From assembly GCF_003857035.1 (NCBI RefSeq), contig NZ_QGSY01000110.1, positions 1-52,236 on the forward strand: 52,236 bases of DNA, in the 5' to 3' direction. Within the stretch, counting starts at the first letter, position 1. Each line of letters begins with the position of its first letter. Positions 8,797-17,749 of the stretch are shown here, piece by piece. The notes beneath the pieces were generated by a model that saw only the letters and a program-made list of their open reading frames with translations, was not told where the DNA came from and did no database searches. The DNA is from Micromonospora arida (GTDB lineage: Bacteria; Actinomycetota; Actinomycetes; Mycobacteriales; Micromonosporaceae). Both the position numbers and the translations under genes were made by a program.

Positions 8797-10361
8797 AGCA
8801 GGCTCAGAATGGTTGTGGCTTCATAGTCATGTCCATCTGCTCGCACGAGACCGAGGCTGAGAAGGTGCTGCAATGCTGCTGGGTACTCGTTTGCTAGCTC
8901 GGTAAATGATGCCGGCTCTTGCGTCAGGACCTCAAGAAGGACGCTCTCGTTTGGATAGTAACGCCGTACATGATTCAGCATCTCTTCGATGTTCCCGGAA
9001 ACGGAGCGCTTCCATTGTGTAACAGTGCGAAGTACGTCGGCGCGGGTCACATGTCTTTGAAAGACGTCAACGGGAAGACTTTGAACGACAGCAGAGGCTA
9101 GACTTCGGTAAAGGAAAGCGTGTCCGCCTGTAGCTTCATATAGGGCCTCTAAGGCCCCTTCTTCGACGTCAATGCCCATTCTGCTGCTAATCGACGTTGC
9201 TAGCTCGTCGGCCTCGCTGCGATCAAAGGGTGTGAGGAAATGAGATTTTGACCAGGAGAACAAGGGGTTCGGGCGACCGTATAGCCGGCCACCCTCCGTT
9301 ATTGCGCTCGTTAGGCCAGACAGCAGGAAGGTGAAGTTAGGATTTTCCTGCACTAGACTCCGAAGCGCTCCGAGGAACTGGGCCACGGAGGTCATATCAC
9401 CCTCGTAGATGTCGATGCGGTCGGAAGGCGTTAGATACTCGATCTCGTCAAGCATCAGCACAATGCTTACCTCGCGAGCCGCCAGAGCGCGTAACACCGA
9501 TTGCATCGCCCGCCTAAAATCTGAAATATCCGTTGAGTTCGCGAGCTGTTGAAGCTCCGTTTCAAGGTGTGGCTGCGCGAGAAATCTATCCTTGATGTCT
9601 GCGACAAGATCTTTCAGAAGACTTGGAATCGGGTCTATAGGCGGCGACGGTAAGCTCTCCAAGTCACGTAAGATGACTACACGTGCAGGAGACGAGATGA
9701 CCTCCGAGAGTTGAGAAAGAACGCTTGTCTTCCCCGCCTTTCGAAGGCCAAATAGTCCAGCTACTCGCTGGCTCTGCACGTCGTCGCGTAAACTCTGAAG
9801 AATCTGGCGACGTCCAAAGAATCGATCGCCTCGAACCGGGGTTGACTCGTAGAAGAGATCCCGAGCGTAAATATAGTCACGGAGGAGGGAAATTAGCGCC
9901 ACTGGGTCATTGCTCTGAATCGACGCGAGCGGAATTGCCAGCAGGCCGCCGCCTTGTGACCAATCGTCCAGCTTCTGGCGTGATCGCGGATCAGGCGACC
10001 AGATGAAAATTACATCCGGCGTGACGGCTCGGCGGAGCATTTTAATCGCATTCTTGGCGGCTTCGAACTCCCTGATTTGTAGGTCAGGATATGGGCTGTA
10101 GAAGAACAATACTTCCCGCGTTAGACCGAACGCGGCCTCCACGGCCCCACTGAAACGAACCAAGCCGAGGCGGCATCGGTGCAGGCCCTTCTGTTCACAT
10201 CGCTGCGCGTGAACCATCTGCGAGCCTAGCTCAGACAGGGCGGCCCGATGATCTTCAACAACGGGGAAATCGGCTTCGAGGGCCGAAATGTGCCTTTGCA
10301 GAGTGTCGCTCGAGGGTGGCTTAACGGCGCCGGCGTTCCAACTACTTCCCACTCTTGGCAA
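8793..10361 (-). CDS. AAA/STAND-type ATPase, partner of the HEPN protein
   Basis: This 522-aa protein has an unrecognised N-terminal ~170 residues (hydrophobic LFFYSPYPDL and FIWSP strands), then an archaeal-ATPase/STAND-like core. RGDRFFGRRQIL leads to Walker A GLRKAGKTS (~203-212), Walker B IVLMLDEIEYL (~304) and a sensor-like FTFLLSGLTS. A helical lid (ATGGHAFLYRSLASAV) and a C-terminal winged-helix-like part follow. TTG 10361 has an AGGGG site at suitable distance; GTG 10352 is an alternative. It overlaps the HEPN gene by 4 bp, and its codons are AT-richer than host genes. It probably senses a trigger and controls the HEPN protein (inference). Confidence 0.72.
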   Translation of the reverse strand: MPRVGSSWNAGAVKPPSSDTLQRHISALEADFPVVEDHRAALSELGSQMVHAQRCEQKGLHRCRLGLVRFSGAVEAAFGLTREVLFFYSPYPDLQIREFEAAKNAIKMLRRAVTPDVIFIWSPDPRSRQKLDDWSQGGGLLAIPLASIQSNDPVALISLLRDYIYARDLFYESTPVRGDRFFGRRQILQSLRDDVQSQRVAGLFGLRKAGKTSVLSQLSEVISSPARVVILRDLESLPSPPIDPIPSLLKDLVADIKDRFLAQPHLETELQQLANSTDISDFRRAMQSVLRALAAREVSIVLMLDEIEYLTPSDRIDIYEGDMTSVAQFLGALRSLVQENPNFTFLLSGLTSAITEGGRLYGRPNPLFSWSKSHFLTPFDRSEADELATSISSRMGIDVEEGALEALYEATGGHAFLYRSLASAVVQSLPVDVFQRHVTRADVLRTVTQWKRSVSGNIEEMLNHVRRYYPNESVLLEVLTQEPASFTELANEYPAALQHLLSLGLVRADGHDYEATTILSLL

Positions 10362-10804
10362 CGCTCTTACCCCTCATCTTGGAAGTTCGGGTGCCGTTGT
10401 GCGTACGGTGCCGCCGGGCGTCCATTATATGGCTGCTGCCGGCTTGAGCACGTACCGCTAGCCGCCGGTGTACAAGAAAGGGGTTAAGTAGGTTGATCGG
10501 GCGGACATGGTCATCGAGTTGACGACCAAAATGGTGCGCTTGGCGACGAAAAACCTTTAACTAGCTGTTTGTTCTAGCTGCAGGTTGGGTCCTCGCACTA
10601 GCTTGCAGGCCGCCGTGCTCGAGGTCACCCGTTATGTGATGAAAGCAGCCTGATTGCGCCTGGTGCTGACGTCGCGGTCGCTCTCTTGCCTGGCGTGACC
10701 GGCCAGGGCATGCAGGTCGTCAAGCGGGTGACCAAGGATCTGGATGGGCTGCGTTCGGTCGAGGAGCGGGAAGCGGCACAGAAACACGCTGTCCCGCGTC
10801 CGGC
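10362..10804. other. Intergenic region with no recognised gene
   Basis: This ~440-bp stretch upstream of the ATPase gene and downstream of the methyltransferase fusion holds no supported reading frame. It contains an AT-rich patch near 10540-10580 and only tiny open frames. The promoter of the ATPase-HEPN pair should lie in its left part, but no clear -35/-10 pair was identified. Confidence 0.4.
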
Positions 10805-12724
10805 TCATTCCCAGGTGACAGTGATGGGGTGGTGTGGCCGGGCGAGGACGAAGCGTCCGACCGCGGGGTCCGCTCCGATGGGAGCGTCGGGAATCTCGAA
10901 GCGGACTTCGCGGGAGCGGTAATTGGTATACCAGCTGCGGATCTCCTCGCTGACGTGGTGCGCGAGGTCCCGCCCGTTGGGTCCGTGGCCGATGACGCCC
11001 ACCTCGTACAGTCTGCTGCCGTCCGGCCTGGCCAGCGCCGGCCTGGTCGTGAGGTAGGCGAGGTCCGCGCCGCGGGTGGTCGCCATCGCGCCCCACGAGA
11101 ACATCGGGGTGACGGCGCCGCGTTGGACGGCCGTGGGTTGCACGCTCATTCGCATGATGGCGTTGTCGAGGCGGCAGGCCAGCCAGAGGTCCATCCACTC
11201 GTACGGCACCATCGGCGGGAAGAACACGTCGGTCCAGACCTTGCGGCGCTCGGTCTCGAGTACGTCGGCGAGTGCCGCAGCCTCGACCTCCTGATCTTTG
11301 TGCACCTGCAGGATCACGTCCAGCTCGGGGGTGAGGGAGACGAGTCGGCGGGCATCGTCGCCGATGCCGCGCAGCGGCATGAACACGGCCAGCTCACTGC
11401 CCTGATCGCGCCACCCGCCGTCGTACCTCTCGAAGATGATCGAACGTGAGGCGGCCCCGCGCAGACGGAGCGGTACGACGAGTCGTCCATCGGGGGCGAG
11501 CTGCTTTAACCAAGCCGCCGGGGTCTCGTAGGCACCGACGGTGGCGATGATCCGGTCGTAGGGGGCGCCCTCGGAGTAGCCAAGTGCTCCGTCACCGTGC
11601 ACAACGTCGACGTTGGCAACGCCAGCGGCGGCGAGGCTTTTGCGCGCCCCGTTGACGAGGTCCTCGTCGACGTCGATCGTGACCACGCGTCCGCTGTCAC
11701 CGACGACAGCTGCCAGGAGGGCAGCGTTGTAGCCGGTGCCGGCCCCGGCTTCCATGACTCGCTGGCCGGACCGTACGTCGAGTTGCTCGAGCATCATGGC
11801 CACGATCCGCGGCTGCGATGCGGCGCTGATCGAGGTGCCGCAGGTGTCGGTCTTGGTGTAGACAGGCTCGTCGGCGTACGCCTGCTGCATTGGTACCCCG
11901 GGGAGGAACAGGTGGCGCGGGGTCCGGCGCATCGCAACCTCGACGGCGGACGTGCGGATCGTGTCCTCGGCGCATAGCTGGTCGATGAGGTTTGTTCGCA
12001 GGTCCGAGGCCTCACGAAGCATGGTCACTCGCTCGACGCTAGTGGTCGTGAAGGTGGGTTCTGAGGTGGACACGACTTCAGCCACCGCCGATGGCACCCC
12101 ATTTCGGCCGGCCTGGTCGGATCGTGCTGCGGGGTGGCCAGGGCGGCGCAGTGGCCAGAGCCGTGGTCCGCTTGGCAGGTGCAACGGCAGCCCGGCGATG
12201 TAGCCGTGGAAGGTCAGGAAATCCCGGGCACGCTCGCTTGTTACCACGACGTCGACTGGCAACCCGCGCTGATCGACGACCTGGTGGTGACGGGCGAGCA
12301 GTTCGGTGCCAACGCCCTGCCCGCGGCAGTCGTGCTCCACGTAGAGCCATGCCAACCAGTGATGGGGCGCGTCGGACCGATAGCTGTTCAACAGGGCGGT
12401 GAGCTGCCGGAACCGAGGCATGCCTCCCCTCGTGAAGGCACCCAGGTGATGATCCGACAAGACTGGCGCGTCGTCGGCCGGATGGCGGCGCCACACCGCG
12501 ACGCCGCTCATGTCCGGTAACACGTCAACGTCGCCCCACTCGACGGCGTGGTCGACCTCCATCGCCAGCAGTCCCTGAAAGACGGCTTGCCGCTCGGCTG
12601 GGTCGGGCACAAGCCACTCAGCCACCGGGTCCTCGGCGAGACCTCGGGTCAGCAGAGCAGCTATCGCCGCTACATCGCTGGGCTGAGCGGGTCGTGCGAG
12701 CAGGGTCGACACCGCAGGGCTCAC
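10805..12724 (-). CDS. GNAT acetyltransferase fused to a PCMT-like (FxLD-type) methyltransferase
   Basis: Residues ~10-195 are a GNAT domain (RPAQPSDVAAIAALL, WLAWLYVEHDCRGQGVGTELL). Residues ~230-430 are a class I methyltransferase of the protein-isoaspartate type: TPRHLFLPG, TKTDTCGTSISAASQP, and the SAM motif MEAGAGTGYNAALL. The C-terminal ~200 residues resemble the extra domain of 'methyltransferase, FxLD system' proteins, which are known beside lanthipeptide-like precursors. No precursor peptide or lanthipeptide synthetase was found here. It starts with GTG 12724, overlapping the preceding GNAT gene by 4 bp. Its GNAT domain is clearly paralogous to that separate GNAT gene. It is the last gene of the minus-strand operon. 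Confidence 0.82.
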   Translation of the reverse strand: MSPAVSTLLARPAQPSDVAAIAALLTRGLAEDPVAEWLVPDPAERQAVFQGLLAMEVDHAVEWGDVDVLPDMSGVAVWRRHPADDAPVLSDHHLGAFTRGGMPRFRQLTALLNSYRSDAPHHWLAWLYVEHDCRGQGVGTELLARHHQVVDQRGLPVDVVVTSERARDFLTFHGYIAGLPLHLPSGPRLWPLRRPGHPAARSDQAGRNGVPSAVAEVVSTSEPTFTTTSVERVTMLREASDLRTNLIDQLCAEDTIRTSAVEVAMRRTPRHLFLPGVPMQQAYADEPVYTKTDTCGTSISAASQPRIVAMMLEQLDVRSGQRVMEAGAGTGYNAALLAAVVGDSGRVVTIDVDEDLVNGARKSLAAAGVANVDVVHGDGALGYSEGAPYDRIIATVGAYETPAAWLKQLAPDGRLVVPLRLRGAASRSIIFERYDGGWRDQGSELAVFMPLRGIGDDARRLVSLTPELDVILQVHKDQEVEAAALADVLETERRKVWTDVFFPPMVPYEWMDLWLACRLDNAIMRMSVQPTAVQRGAVTPMFSWGAMATTRGADLAYLTTRPALARPDGSRLYEVGVIGHGPNGRDLAHHVSEEIRSWYTNYRSREVRFEIPDAPIGADPAVGRFVLARPHHPITVTWE

Positions 12725-13383
12725 CTGGCACTCCGGCGTGGGAGCAATCCGCTCGCGGGGAAGCCCTCAGGCCGGGCGGCATTCGGTTGCCCGCGCCACA
12801 TCCGCCAGATCGTCGGCCCGGTGGTGGGGAGGATCATCGGGGGTCCAGCCCGGTACCCAAGTCGGACGTACAGCTCGCGGTTGCGGAGGTTGCTGGCCTC
12901 CAGGTACGCGGGCATGTCGATGGCGTCGAGCTGGCGATGGTGGTGGCTCAGCAACGCGGCGCCGATCCCACGGTTCTGCTGCTCGGGGTTGACGGCGACG
13001 TAGGCGAGGTAGTGATGTGGCTCGCCCGGGTGATACGCCTCGAACACTGCGTCGAGAAGAGCGAACTTCGGTGCGTACACCCCAGTGGCCGCTTCCAGCG
13101 CGGCCGGGTGCTCCAGCGAGCCTTTGGGCGAGGGTTCGGGGCGCGGGTACCAGATCGCGACGGCGGACAGGTCTGCCGTGGTGTCGACGTGGCCGTTGTC
13201 GAGGCCGTGGCTCAGGGCCAGCTCGAAGTACCGCCGGTAGACGGTCCGGCGGTCGTTGGGGTCGGGGACCAGCCAGTCGGCGACGGGCCCGTCGAAGAAC
13301 GCCTCGGCGAGAACGGAAATCAAGCCTTGCGTGTCACCGCGGGTTGCCTGGCGCACCGTCACGCCGGTGCTGATGTCGGTCAT
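12721..13383 (-). CDS. GNAT family N-acetyltransferase
   Basis: This single-domain ~220-aa GNAT protein has VRQATRGDTQGLISVL, VADWLVPDPNDRR, and the acetyl-CoA loop YVAVNPEQQNRGIGAALL. The best start is ATG 13383, six bases after GGAG; an upstream in-frame TTG at 13398 is less likely. WLVPDP and the following 50 residues closely parallel the GNAT half of the next gene, indicating an ancestral tandem duplication. It lies 18 bp downstream of the permease gene, in the same operon. The substrate is unknown; a small amine or antibiotic is usual for this subgroup. Confidence 0.85.
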   Translation of the reverse strand: MTDISTGVTVRQATRGDTQGLISVLAEAFFDGPVADWLVPDPNDRRTVYRRYFELALSHGLDNGHVDTTADLSAVAIWYPRPEPSPKGSLEHPAALEAATGVYAPKFALLDAVFEAYHPGEPHHYLAYVAVNPEQQNRGIGAALLSHHHRQLDAIDMPAYLEASNLRNRELYVRLGYRAGPPMILPTTGPTIWRMWRGQPNAARPEGFPASGLLPRRSAR

Positions 13384-13401
13384 TGAAACTCCTGGCAAAG
13401 A

Positions 13402-14895
13402 TCAGGCCGGCTGGCGGATGGCAGTAGGGCTGCGGAGGGACGCGGTGGCGCTCTCCGGGCCGAGGCCGATGGCGCTGTAGACGTCTGGCCTGGCCGCGCG
13501 GAGGATCAGCGCCCAGGTCGCGCCGATGAGGGCGACGATGGCGTACGCGGCCGGGAAGAGCCAGCGCAGCGGCGAGTGCGGGTGAACGCCCAGGAGGGTG
13601 TCGAACTCGTCCAGGGTGACGACGAGGATCGCGGTCAGCGCGATCGTGGCGATCAGCGGTGCGACGACGGCCCGCCATGGCCCCTCGCCGTGCCTGATGC
13701 GGGCGAAGAAGCTGACCACCGCGGCAGAAGTCACGGTCATCAGGGCCAGGACGCCGAGACCACCGGTAACGGTGACCCAGAAGAACAGGTGGACGATCGG
13801 GTCGGCGTTCGCCGCCGCGTAGCCGACGAGTACGACCACCGCGACGACGCTCTGGATGATCGAGCCGACCTTCGGCGCGCCGGTGCGGCGGCTGGTCCGA
13901 CCCAGTGCGGCAGGGAGCACCCGCTCACGCCCGAGGGCGAACAGGTACCTGGCCACGGTGTGGTGAAACGACAGCAGCGCGGCGAACAGACTGGTGATGA
14001 AGAGGACCCGGCCGATCGTGACGACGCTTGTGCCGAGGTGCGGTGAGACCAAGTTGAAGATCAGGTCGGTCCCGTCGGCCCGGGCAGCGTCCACGATGCT
14101 GTCGGGACCGGTGGCGACGGACATGGCCCACGCCGACAGGCCGTAGAGCAGGCCGGTGAGCACCACGGCGATGTACGTGGCACGCGGCACGGTCCGTCGG
14201 GGGTCCTTGGTCTCCTCGCTGAAGACGACGGTGCCCTCGAAGCCGACGAAACCCGTGATTGCGGTGACCAGTGCGGCGCCGATTCCGGCAGCGAAGATGT
14301 GCGACGGGGCGAGGGTGTCGAAAGTGACCGTCCCGCTGGCGGGGTGGCCGAGCATTACCGCATCGAAGACGAGGGCGACGGCGCACTCGGCGACGAGCAT
14401 GACCGCCAGGACCTTGCCGTTCAGGTCGATGCGCAGGAGACCGAGCACGGCGACGACGGCCCAGGCGATCAACGCGCAGAGCCACCAGGTGATGTCCCAG
14501 CCGTACCGACTCTGCAGGAACTGGGCGAGAACCGCGCCGAACCCGCCGTACAGGCCGATCTGCATGGCGTTGTAGGCCAGTAGCGCGACCATGGCTGCGG
14601 CGACGCCGGCCGGGCGGCCGAGTCCGTAGGTGACGTAGGTGTAGAAGGCGCCGGCGTTGACGATCCGCCGGGACATCGCCACGTAGCCAACCGCGAACAG
14701 CGCGAGCACGGCGGCGACGACGAGGTACGACACGGGGATGCCTGTCACACCGGTAACGGCGTACCCGGTGGTTGCGCCGCCGGCGATGACGGTGAGTGGC
14801 GCGGCTGCGGCGATCACGAAGAACACCACGGAGGGGATCCCGAGTCGGCCGTGCGCCAGGACAGCTGTGACCGTGTCAGGTTTCGAGCGGGGCAT
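13402..14895 (-). CDS. APC-superfamily amino acid permease
   Basis: The 497-aa protein has about 12 hydrophobic helices and the APC signature near the start (GIPSVVFFVIAAAAPLTVIAGG), plus GFEGTVVFSEETKDPRRTVPRA in the middle, the conserved loop of amino acid/polyamine/organocation transporters. It should import an amino acid or amine through the cytoplasmic membrane. The start ATG 14895 follows an AAAGAGAAG site. Its place between a GPP34 gene and acetyltransferase genes suggests it supplies or exports a compound handled by them (inference). Confidence 0.88.
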   Translation of the reverse strand: MPRSKPDTVTAVLAHGRLGIPSVVFFVIAAAAPLTVIAGGATTGYAVTGVTGIPVSYLVVAAVLALFAVGYVAMSRRIVNAGAFYTYVTYGLGRPAGVAAAMVALLAYNAMQIGLYGGFGAVLAQFLQSRYGWDITWWLCALIAWAVVAVLGLLRIDLNGKVLAVMLVAECAVALVFDAVMLGHPASGTVTFDTLAPSHIFAAGIGAALVTAITGFVGFEGTVVFSEETKDPRRTVPRATYIAVVLTGLLYGLSAWAMSVATGPDSIVDAARADGTDLIFNLVSPHLGTSVVTIGRVLFITSLFAALLSFHHTVARYLFALGRERVLPAALGRTSRRTGAPKVGSIIQSVVAVVVLVGYAAANADPIVHLFFWVTVTGGLGVLALMTVTSAAVVSFFARIRHGEGPWRAVVAPLIATIALTAILVVTLDEFDTLLGVHPHSPLRWLFPAAYAIVALIGATWALILRAARPDVYSAIGLGPESATASLRSPTAIRQPA

Positions 14896-14933
14896 GGCTT
14901 CTCTTTCGTCTCTGGGCGGTGTGTGAACGAACG

Positions 14934-15671
14934 TCAGGAGGTGCGGTGGCTGAGAACGCCGGCACCGATGACGCTGCTGAGGTCAGCGAGGAGGTCGCGT
15001 AGCGGCAGCCAGGACTGGTTGACCAGTTGGCGTAGGTGCGCGTGAGCGCTGTACGGCGCGCCGTCGAGCAGGGCTGTGTCCAGCTGGGTGTGCAGCGTCA
15101 GGCCGGCCAGTGCGATGTCGAAGTGGTCGAGCTGGCGGTAGTTGCGTACCTGCTGAGACAGTCGCGCCCAAGACCAGGCAGCAGTGTTGATGTCGGTGGG
15201 CACGTAGACGGTGCGCTGCCGCCAGAGCCGGCTAACCTGCGTCTGTTGGAGGAGCCCGACCTGCCACATGCGTGTGGCGACCTGCTCGTAGGCGGTGGTG
15301 GCCAGGAACGCCAGCCAGGTTCGGGTGTCGGTGTGCTGTGGCTGCGCGATCAACTGGTCGAGGACGAGGTGTTGCAGCCAATCCTTCGGCGGGAAACGCT
15401 GGAGGACGTCGACCTTCCCGTGCTCGAACGTGATGCGGCGTTCGTAGTACAGCTCGACCAGCAGCGCGGCGGCGAGGCCCGAGGACAGTGCCGTATCGAA
15501 GAGGCGGGGCCGGCCAGTCTGGTCGTCGTGCGCCATGTAGAAGAACTCGTCGGCGATGCGAGGGGTGACTGCGGCAGCGGTACCAACGGCTCTCACCGGC
15601 CGACGTGGCGGTACTGGCTCGTTGTGGGCGTGGATGGTGTGCTCATCGGCTGCGCCTGGGGGTCTGTTCAC
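14934..15671 (-). CDS. GPP34 (GOLPH3/VPS74-like) phosphoprotein
   Basis: This 245-aa protein shows the GPP34 pattern: a N-terminal IADEFFYMAHDDQTGRPRL, then LAAALLVELYYERRI, DWLQHLVLD and a repeated helical region (TWLAFLATTAYEQVATRM). The eukaryotic relatives bind phosphoinositides. The many actinomycete copies are of unknown function and often lie beside secondary-metabolism or BldB/DUF397-type regulatory genes. GTG 15671 overlaps the stop of the upstream small gene. Confidence 0.82.
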   Translation of the reverse strand: MNRPPGAADEHTIHAHNEPVPPRRPVRAVGTAAAVTPRIADEFFYMAHDDQTGRPRLFDTALSSGLAAALLVELYYERRITFEHGKVDVLQRFPPKDWLQHLVLDQLIAQPQHTDTRTWLAFLATTAYEQVATRMWQVGLLQQTQVSRLWRQRTVYVPTDINTAAWSWARLSQQVRNYRQLDHFDIALAGLTLHTQLDTALLDGAPYSAHAHLRQLVNQSWLPLRDLLADLSSVIGAGVLSHRTS

Positions 15672-15901
15672 CGCGGCTGGCCTTCCGGGGGCGAGTTATG
15701 GGCGGTGGGAAGCAACCCGAGGCGGCACAAGAGATGCCGGCCCCCGGCGTGGTGGGTGAGCTCCTCCACCGCCCAGGCGTACTGCTTGCATTCGTTGTCC
15801 CTGCAGTGGAAGCACGTCCGGACACCTACGTGCTGGAGCACCGTCAGACGGGCCGACTCGAAACGGTCGACGGGACGGGCACTTTCGCCGGTGCTGGTCA
15901 C
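15668..15901 (-). CDS. Small cysteine-containing protein, unknown
   Basis: The 77-aa product has CFHCRDNECKQYAW and a later HHAGGRHLLC, so four cysteines and several histidines could bind a metal or form disulfides. It starts with GTG 15901, overlapping the upstream gene (GTGA), and its stop overlaps the GPP34 start. Tight overlaps on both sides support it as a real gene. No known domain was recognised. Confidence 0.55.
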   Translation of the reverse strand: MTSTGESARPVDRFESARLTVLQHVGVRTCFHCRDNECKQYAWAVEELTHHAGGRHLLCRLGLLPTAHNSPPEGQPR

Positions 15902-16173
15902 GGCGTCCGCGCATTCCGGCGTAGCGCGGCGACGCTGACGCGCAACTCCATACAGGGCGGGTGAAGATCAACGTTGGGGTAGTCGCATTGGGGTTGGTGG
16001 CCGCGTACCCACATCCACTCCTCGCTGAGGTGCGCGAGGTCGGTGCGGAGCCAGGCGACGACGACGTCGACGTGCGTGCCAGGGGTCAGGTCTCGGCCGA
16101 AAGACCAATCGTCGGGACCGAGCCTCAGTAGCGTCCCGGGCTCGGCGGTGGGCAGATTGCCGGGGTCGTTCAT
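15898..16173 (-). CDS. Small hypothetical protein
   Basis: This 91-aa product starts with ATG 16173 and overlaps its upstream neighbour by 4 bp and its downstream neighbour by 4 bp. It contains a Trp-rich segment (AHLSEEWMWVRGHQP) and two Cys. No domain, signal peptide or membrane helix is visible. The operon position is the main evidence. Confidence 0.6.
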   Translation of the reverse strand: MNDPGNLPTAEPGTLLRLGPDDWSFGRDLTPGTHVDVVVAWLRTDLAHLSEEWMWVRGHQPQCDYPNVDLHPPCMELRVSVAALRRNARTP

Positions 16174-16433
16174 TGCGCGGTCTTCTCGTCACCGGGAGGG
16201 GTGAGACGGATCTGCCGATCGGCAGGCGCCCGGTCAAGACCGGCCCAGAAGGCACGGTTTTCCGCAGCGAGTTCTTGAGGGGAGGGTTGGTTCGGGCCAG
16301 CCGTGCCGGTCCGGTTCCATCCGCTGTGGTGAGCGAACAGCGTCGCCGCGCCTTCGCAGTCGATGCCGAACGGCCGGTACTGTCGACCGTCCTGTGCCGG
16401 GACGAACCACTTGATTCGTTTCGCCACCGTCAT
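16170..16433 (-). CDS. Small hypothetical protein, first gene of the minus-strand operon
   Basis: The 87-aa product begins MTVAKRIKWFVPAQDG at ATG 16433, with a GAGGGG site only 2 nt ahead; GTG 16427 would have better spacing. No known domain was seen. It heads a seven-gene operon (to 10805) and is preceded by two strong inverted repeats, so it may be subject to transcript-level control. It is divergent from the Scr1-like regulator. Confidence 0.55.
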   Translation of the reverse strand: MTVAKRIKWFVPAQDGRQYRPFGIDCEGAATLFAHHSGWNRTGTAGPNQPSPQELAAENRAFWAGLDRAPADRQIRLTPPGDEKTAQ

Positions 16434-16448
16434 CTCCCCTCACTGGGT

Positions 16449-16548
16449 GGGTGCGCGGCCGGGACCCTTGCCGGCCCTGGCCGCGCACCCGTCCGGCGGG
16501 TGCAGGGACCGACTCGCGCGGGGGACGCGACGGACGGCCCCTGCACCC
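16449..16548 (-). promoter_or_regulatory. Two strong inverted repeats in the putative 5' leader of the GPP34/permease operon
   Basis: GGGTGCGCGGCC (16449-16460) pairs perfectly with GGCCGCGCACCC (16479-16490). GGGTGCAGGG (16498-16507) pairs with CCCTGCACCC (16539-16548), with an inner TCGCG/CGCGA pair. They sit 16-115 bp before the ATG at 16433. Two tandem stable hairpins in a leader suggest attenuation, RNA processing or protein binding. No U-run follows, so a simple intrinsic terminator is less likely. The rest of 16434-16861 holds no gene. Confidence 0.5.
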
Positions 16549-16861
16549 TGCTCGACGGGTAGTGCCGTAGCAGGCACCTGCCCAGCTGAATCTCGGGCGA
16601 TTGAGCAACCGCCTGGTGGGTCTGGCCCACTGGCGAACAACTGATTGCGAGTCAACGATCACGGAATGCTGTGCGACTGGGAATGCCGACCTCGTGTCCG
16701 ACCTCGTGTACCGACCTCCGGTCCGACCGCCCTCTGAGCTGCGCATTCATGGTTGCTCAGGGGCCGTCTCCAAGATCGTTCGCTGTACGTCGGGGTTACA
16801 TTGAGGTCACCGAGCCGGCCGTATGGTCGTCCGGCTTGAGACGCAGCCGTGGAGGCCGCCG

Positions 16862-17749
16862 ATGAGCAGACCCAGTCCGTACGTCCGGCGACGATGGCTT
16901 GGACGCGAGATCAGGCGCCTGCGTAACGAGCACGGTTTGGCGGCGGAACCGCTCTCGCGCGCCGTTGGGTTCCCGCGGCAACAGCTCAGTGCCGTGGAAA
17001 ATGGGCACCTGGGTCCCGACATCGATCTGGTCAGCGCGATCTGTGACTACCTGGCCGTTGGCGTGATCCGGCGGACAGCCATCATGGACGCGGCGACCGA
17101 CGGCTGGGCGCGGGGATGGTGGATGGCCGACGCGGAACGGATGGGCGCCCGGCAGGCCACCTACGCCGACCTGGAGAGCGGCACCAGAGCCATTACGGAG
17201 TACGCCCTGGCGCTGGTGCCCGGGCTGCTCCAGACGACGGCGTTTGCCGATGCTCGGCTGCGGAGTGACCCCGCCCGTCACACCGAGACCTTCGACCCCG
17301 CCGCAGCGGTCGCCGCCCGGGCGCATCGGCAGCAACTGCTACTCGCCACTGATGGGCCGCGCTACGACGTCGTGCTCGACGAAATTGCGATCCGGCGCGG
17401 TGCCGCCGAGCCACACATCGTTGCCGACCAGTTCCGGCACATCGTCGCCGTCTACGCTGACCACCCAACCGTGACCGTCCGCGTGCTACCGATCGGCGCC
17501 TCGATCAAGGGCCACAGCGCGCCCAGGTCGGCGTACTCGATCTACCGCTATCGCGACACGCCGGACTTCATGGCTGTCGCCGCCGACACGCTCACGAGTG
17601 ATCTGATTTACACCGAACCGGATGACGTCCAGCCCTATCTGAGCCTGCACAGCCGGCTGAAGGCCGCCGCGCTTGCACCTGACATCAGCATTCATATGCT
17701 CCGTGTCGCGGCGCAGGACCTGTCACCCATCGAAGGAGTTTCCGCATGA
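16862..17749 (+). CDS. Scr1/WhiJ-type XRE-family regulator (HTH + DUF5753)
   Basis: The N-terminal ~65 residues form an XRE-type helix-turn-helix (LGREIRRLRNEHGLAAEPLSRAVG...QLSAVENG). Residues ~90-280 match DUF5753 (ITEYALALVPGLLQTTAFADA, VVLDEIAIRR, VTVRVLPIGA). These actinomycete regulators work with a small DUF397 partner, which follows here with an ATGA overlap. ATG 16862 follows GGAGG and is preferred to the upstream GTG. It is divergent from the GPP34 operon and is a good candidate for its regulator (inference). Confidence 0.88.
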   Translation: MSRPSPYVRRRWLGREIRRLRNEHGLAAEPLSRAVGFPRQQLSAVENGHLGPDIDLVSAICDYLAVGVIRRTAIMDAATDGWARGWWMADAERMGARQATYADLESGTRAITEYALALVPGLLQTTAFADARLRSDPARHTETFDPAAAVAARAHRQQLLLATDGPRYDVVLDEIAIRRGAAEPHIVADQFRHIVAVYADHPTVTVRVLPIGASIKGHSAPRSAYSIYRYRDTPDFMAVAADTLTSDLIYTEPDDVQPYLSLHSRLKAAALAPDISIHMLRVAAQDLSPIEGVSA

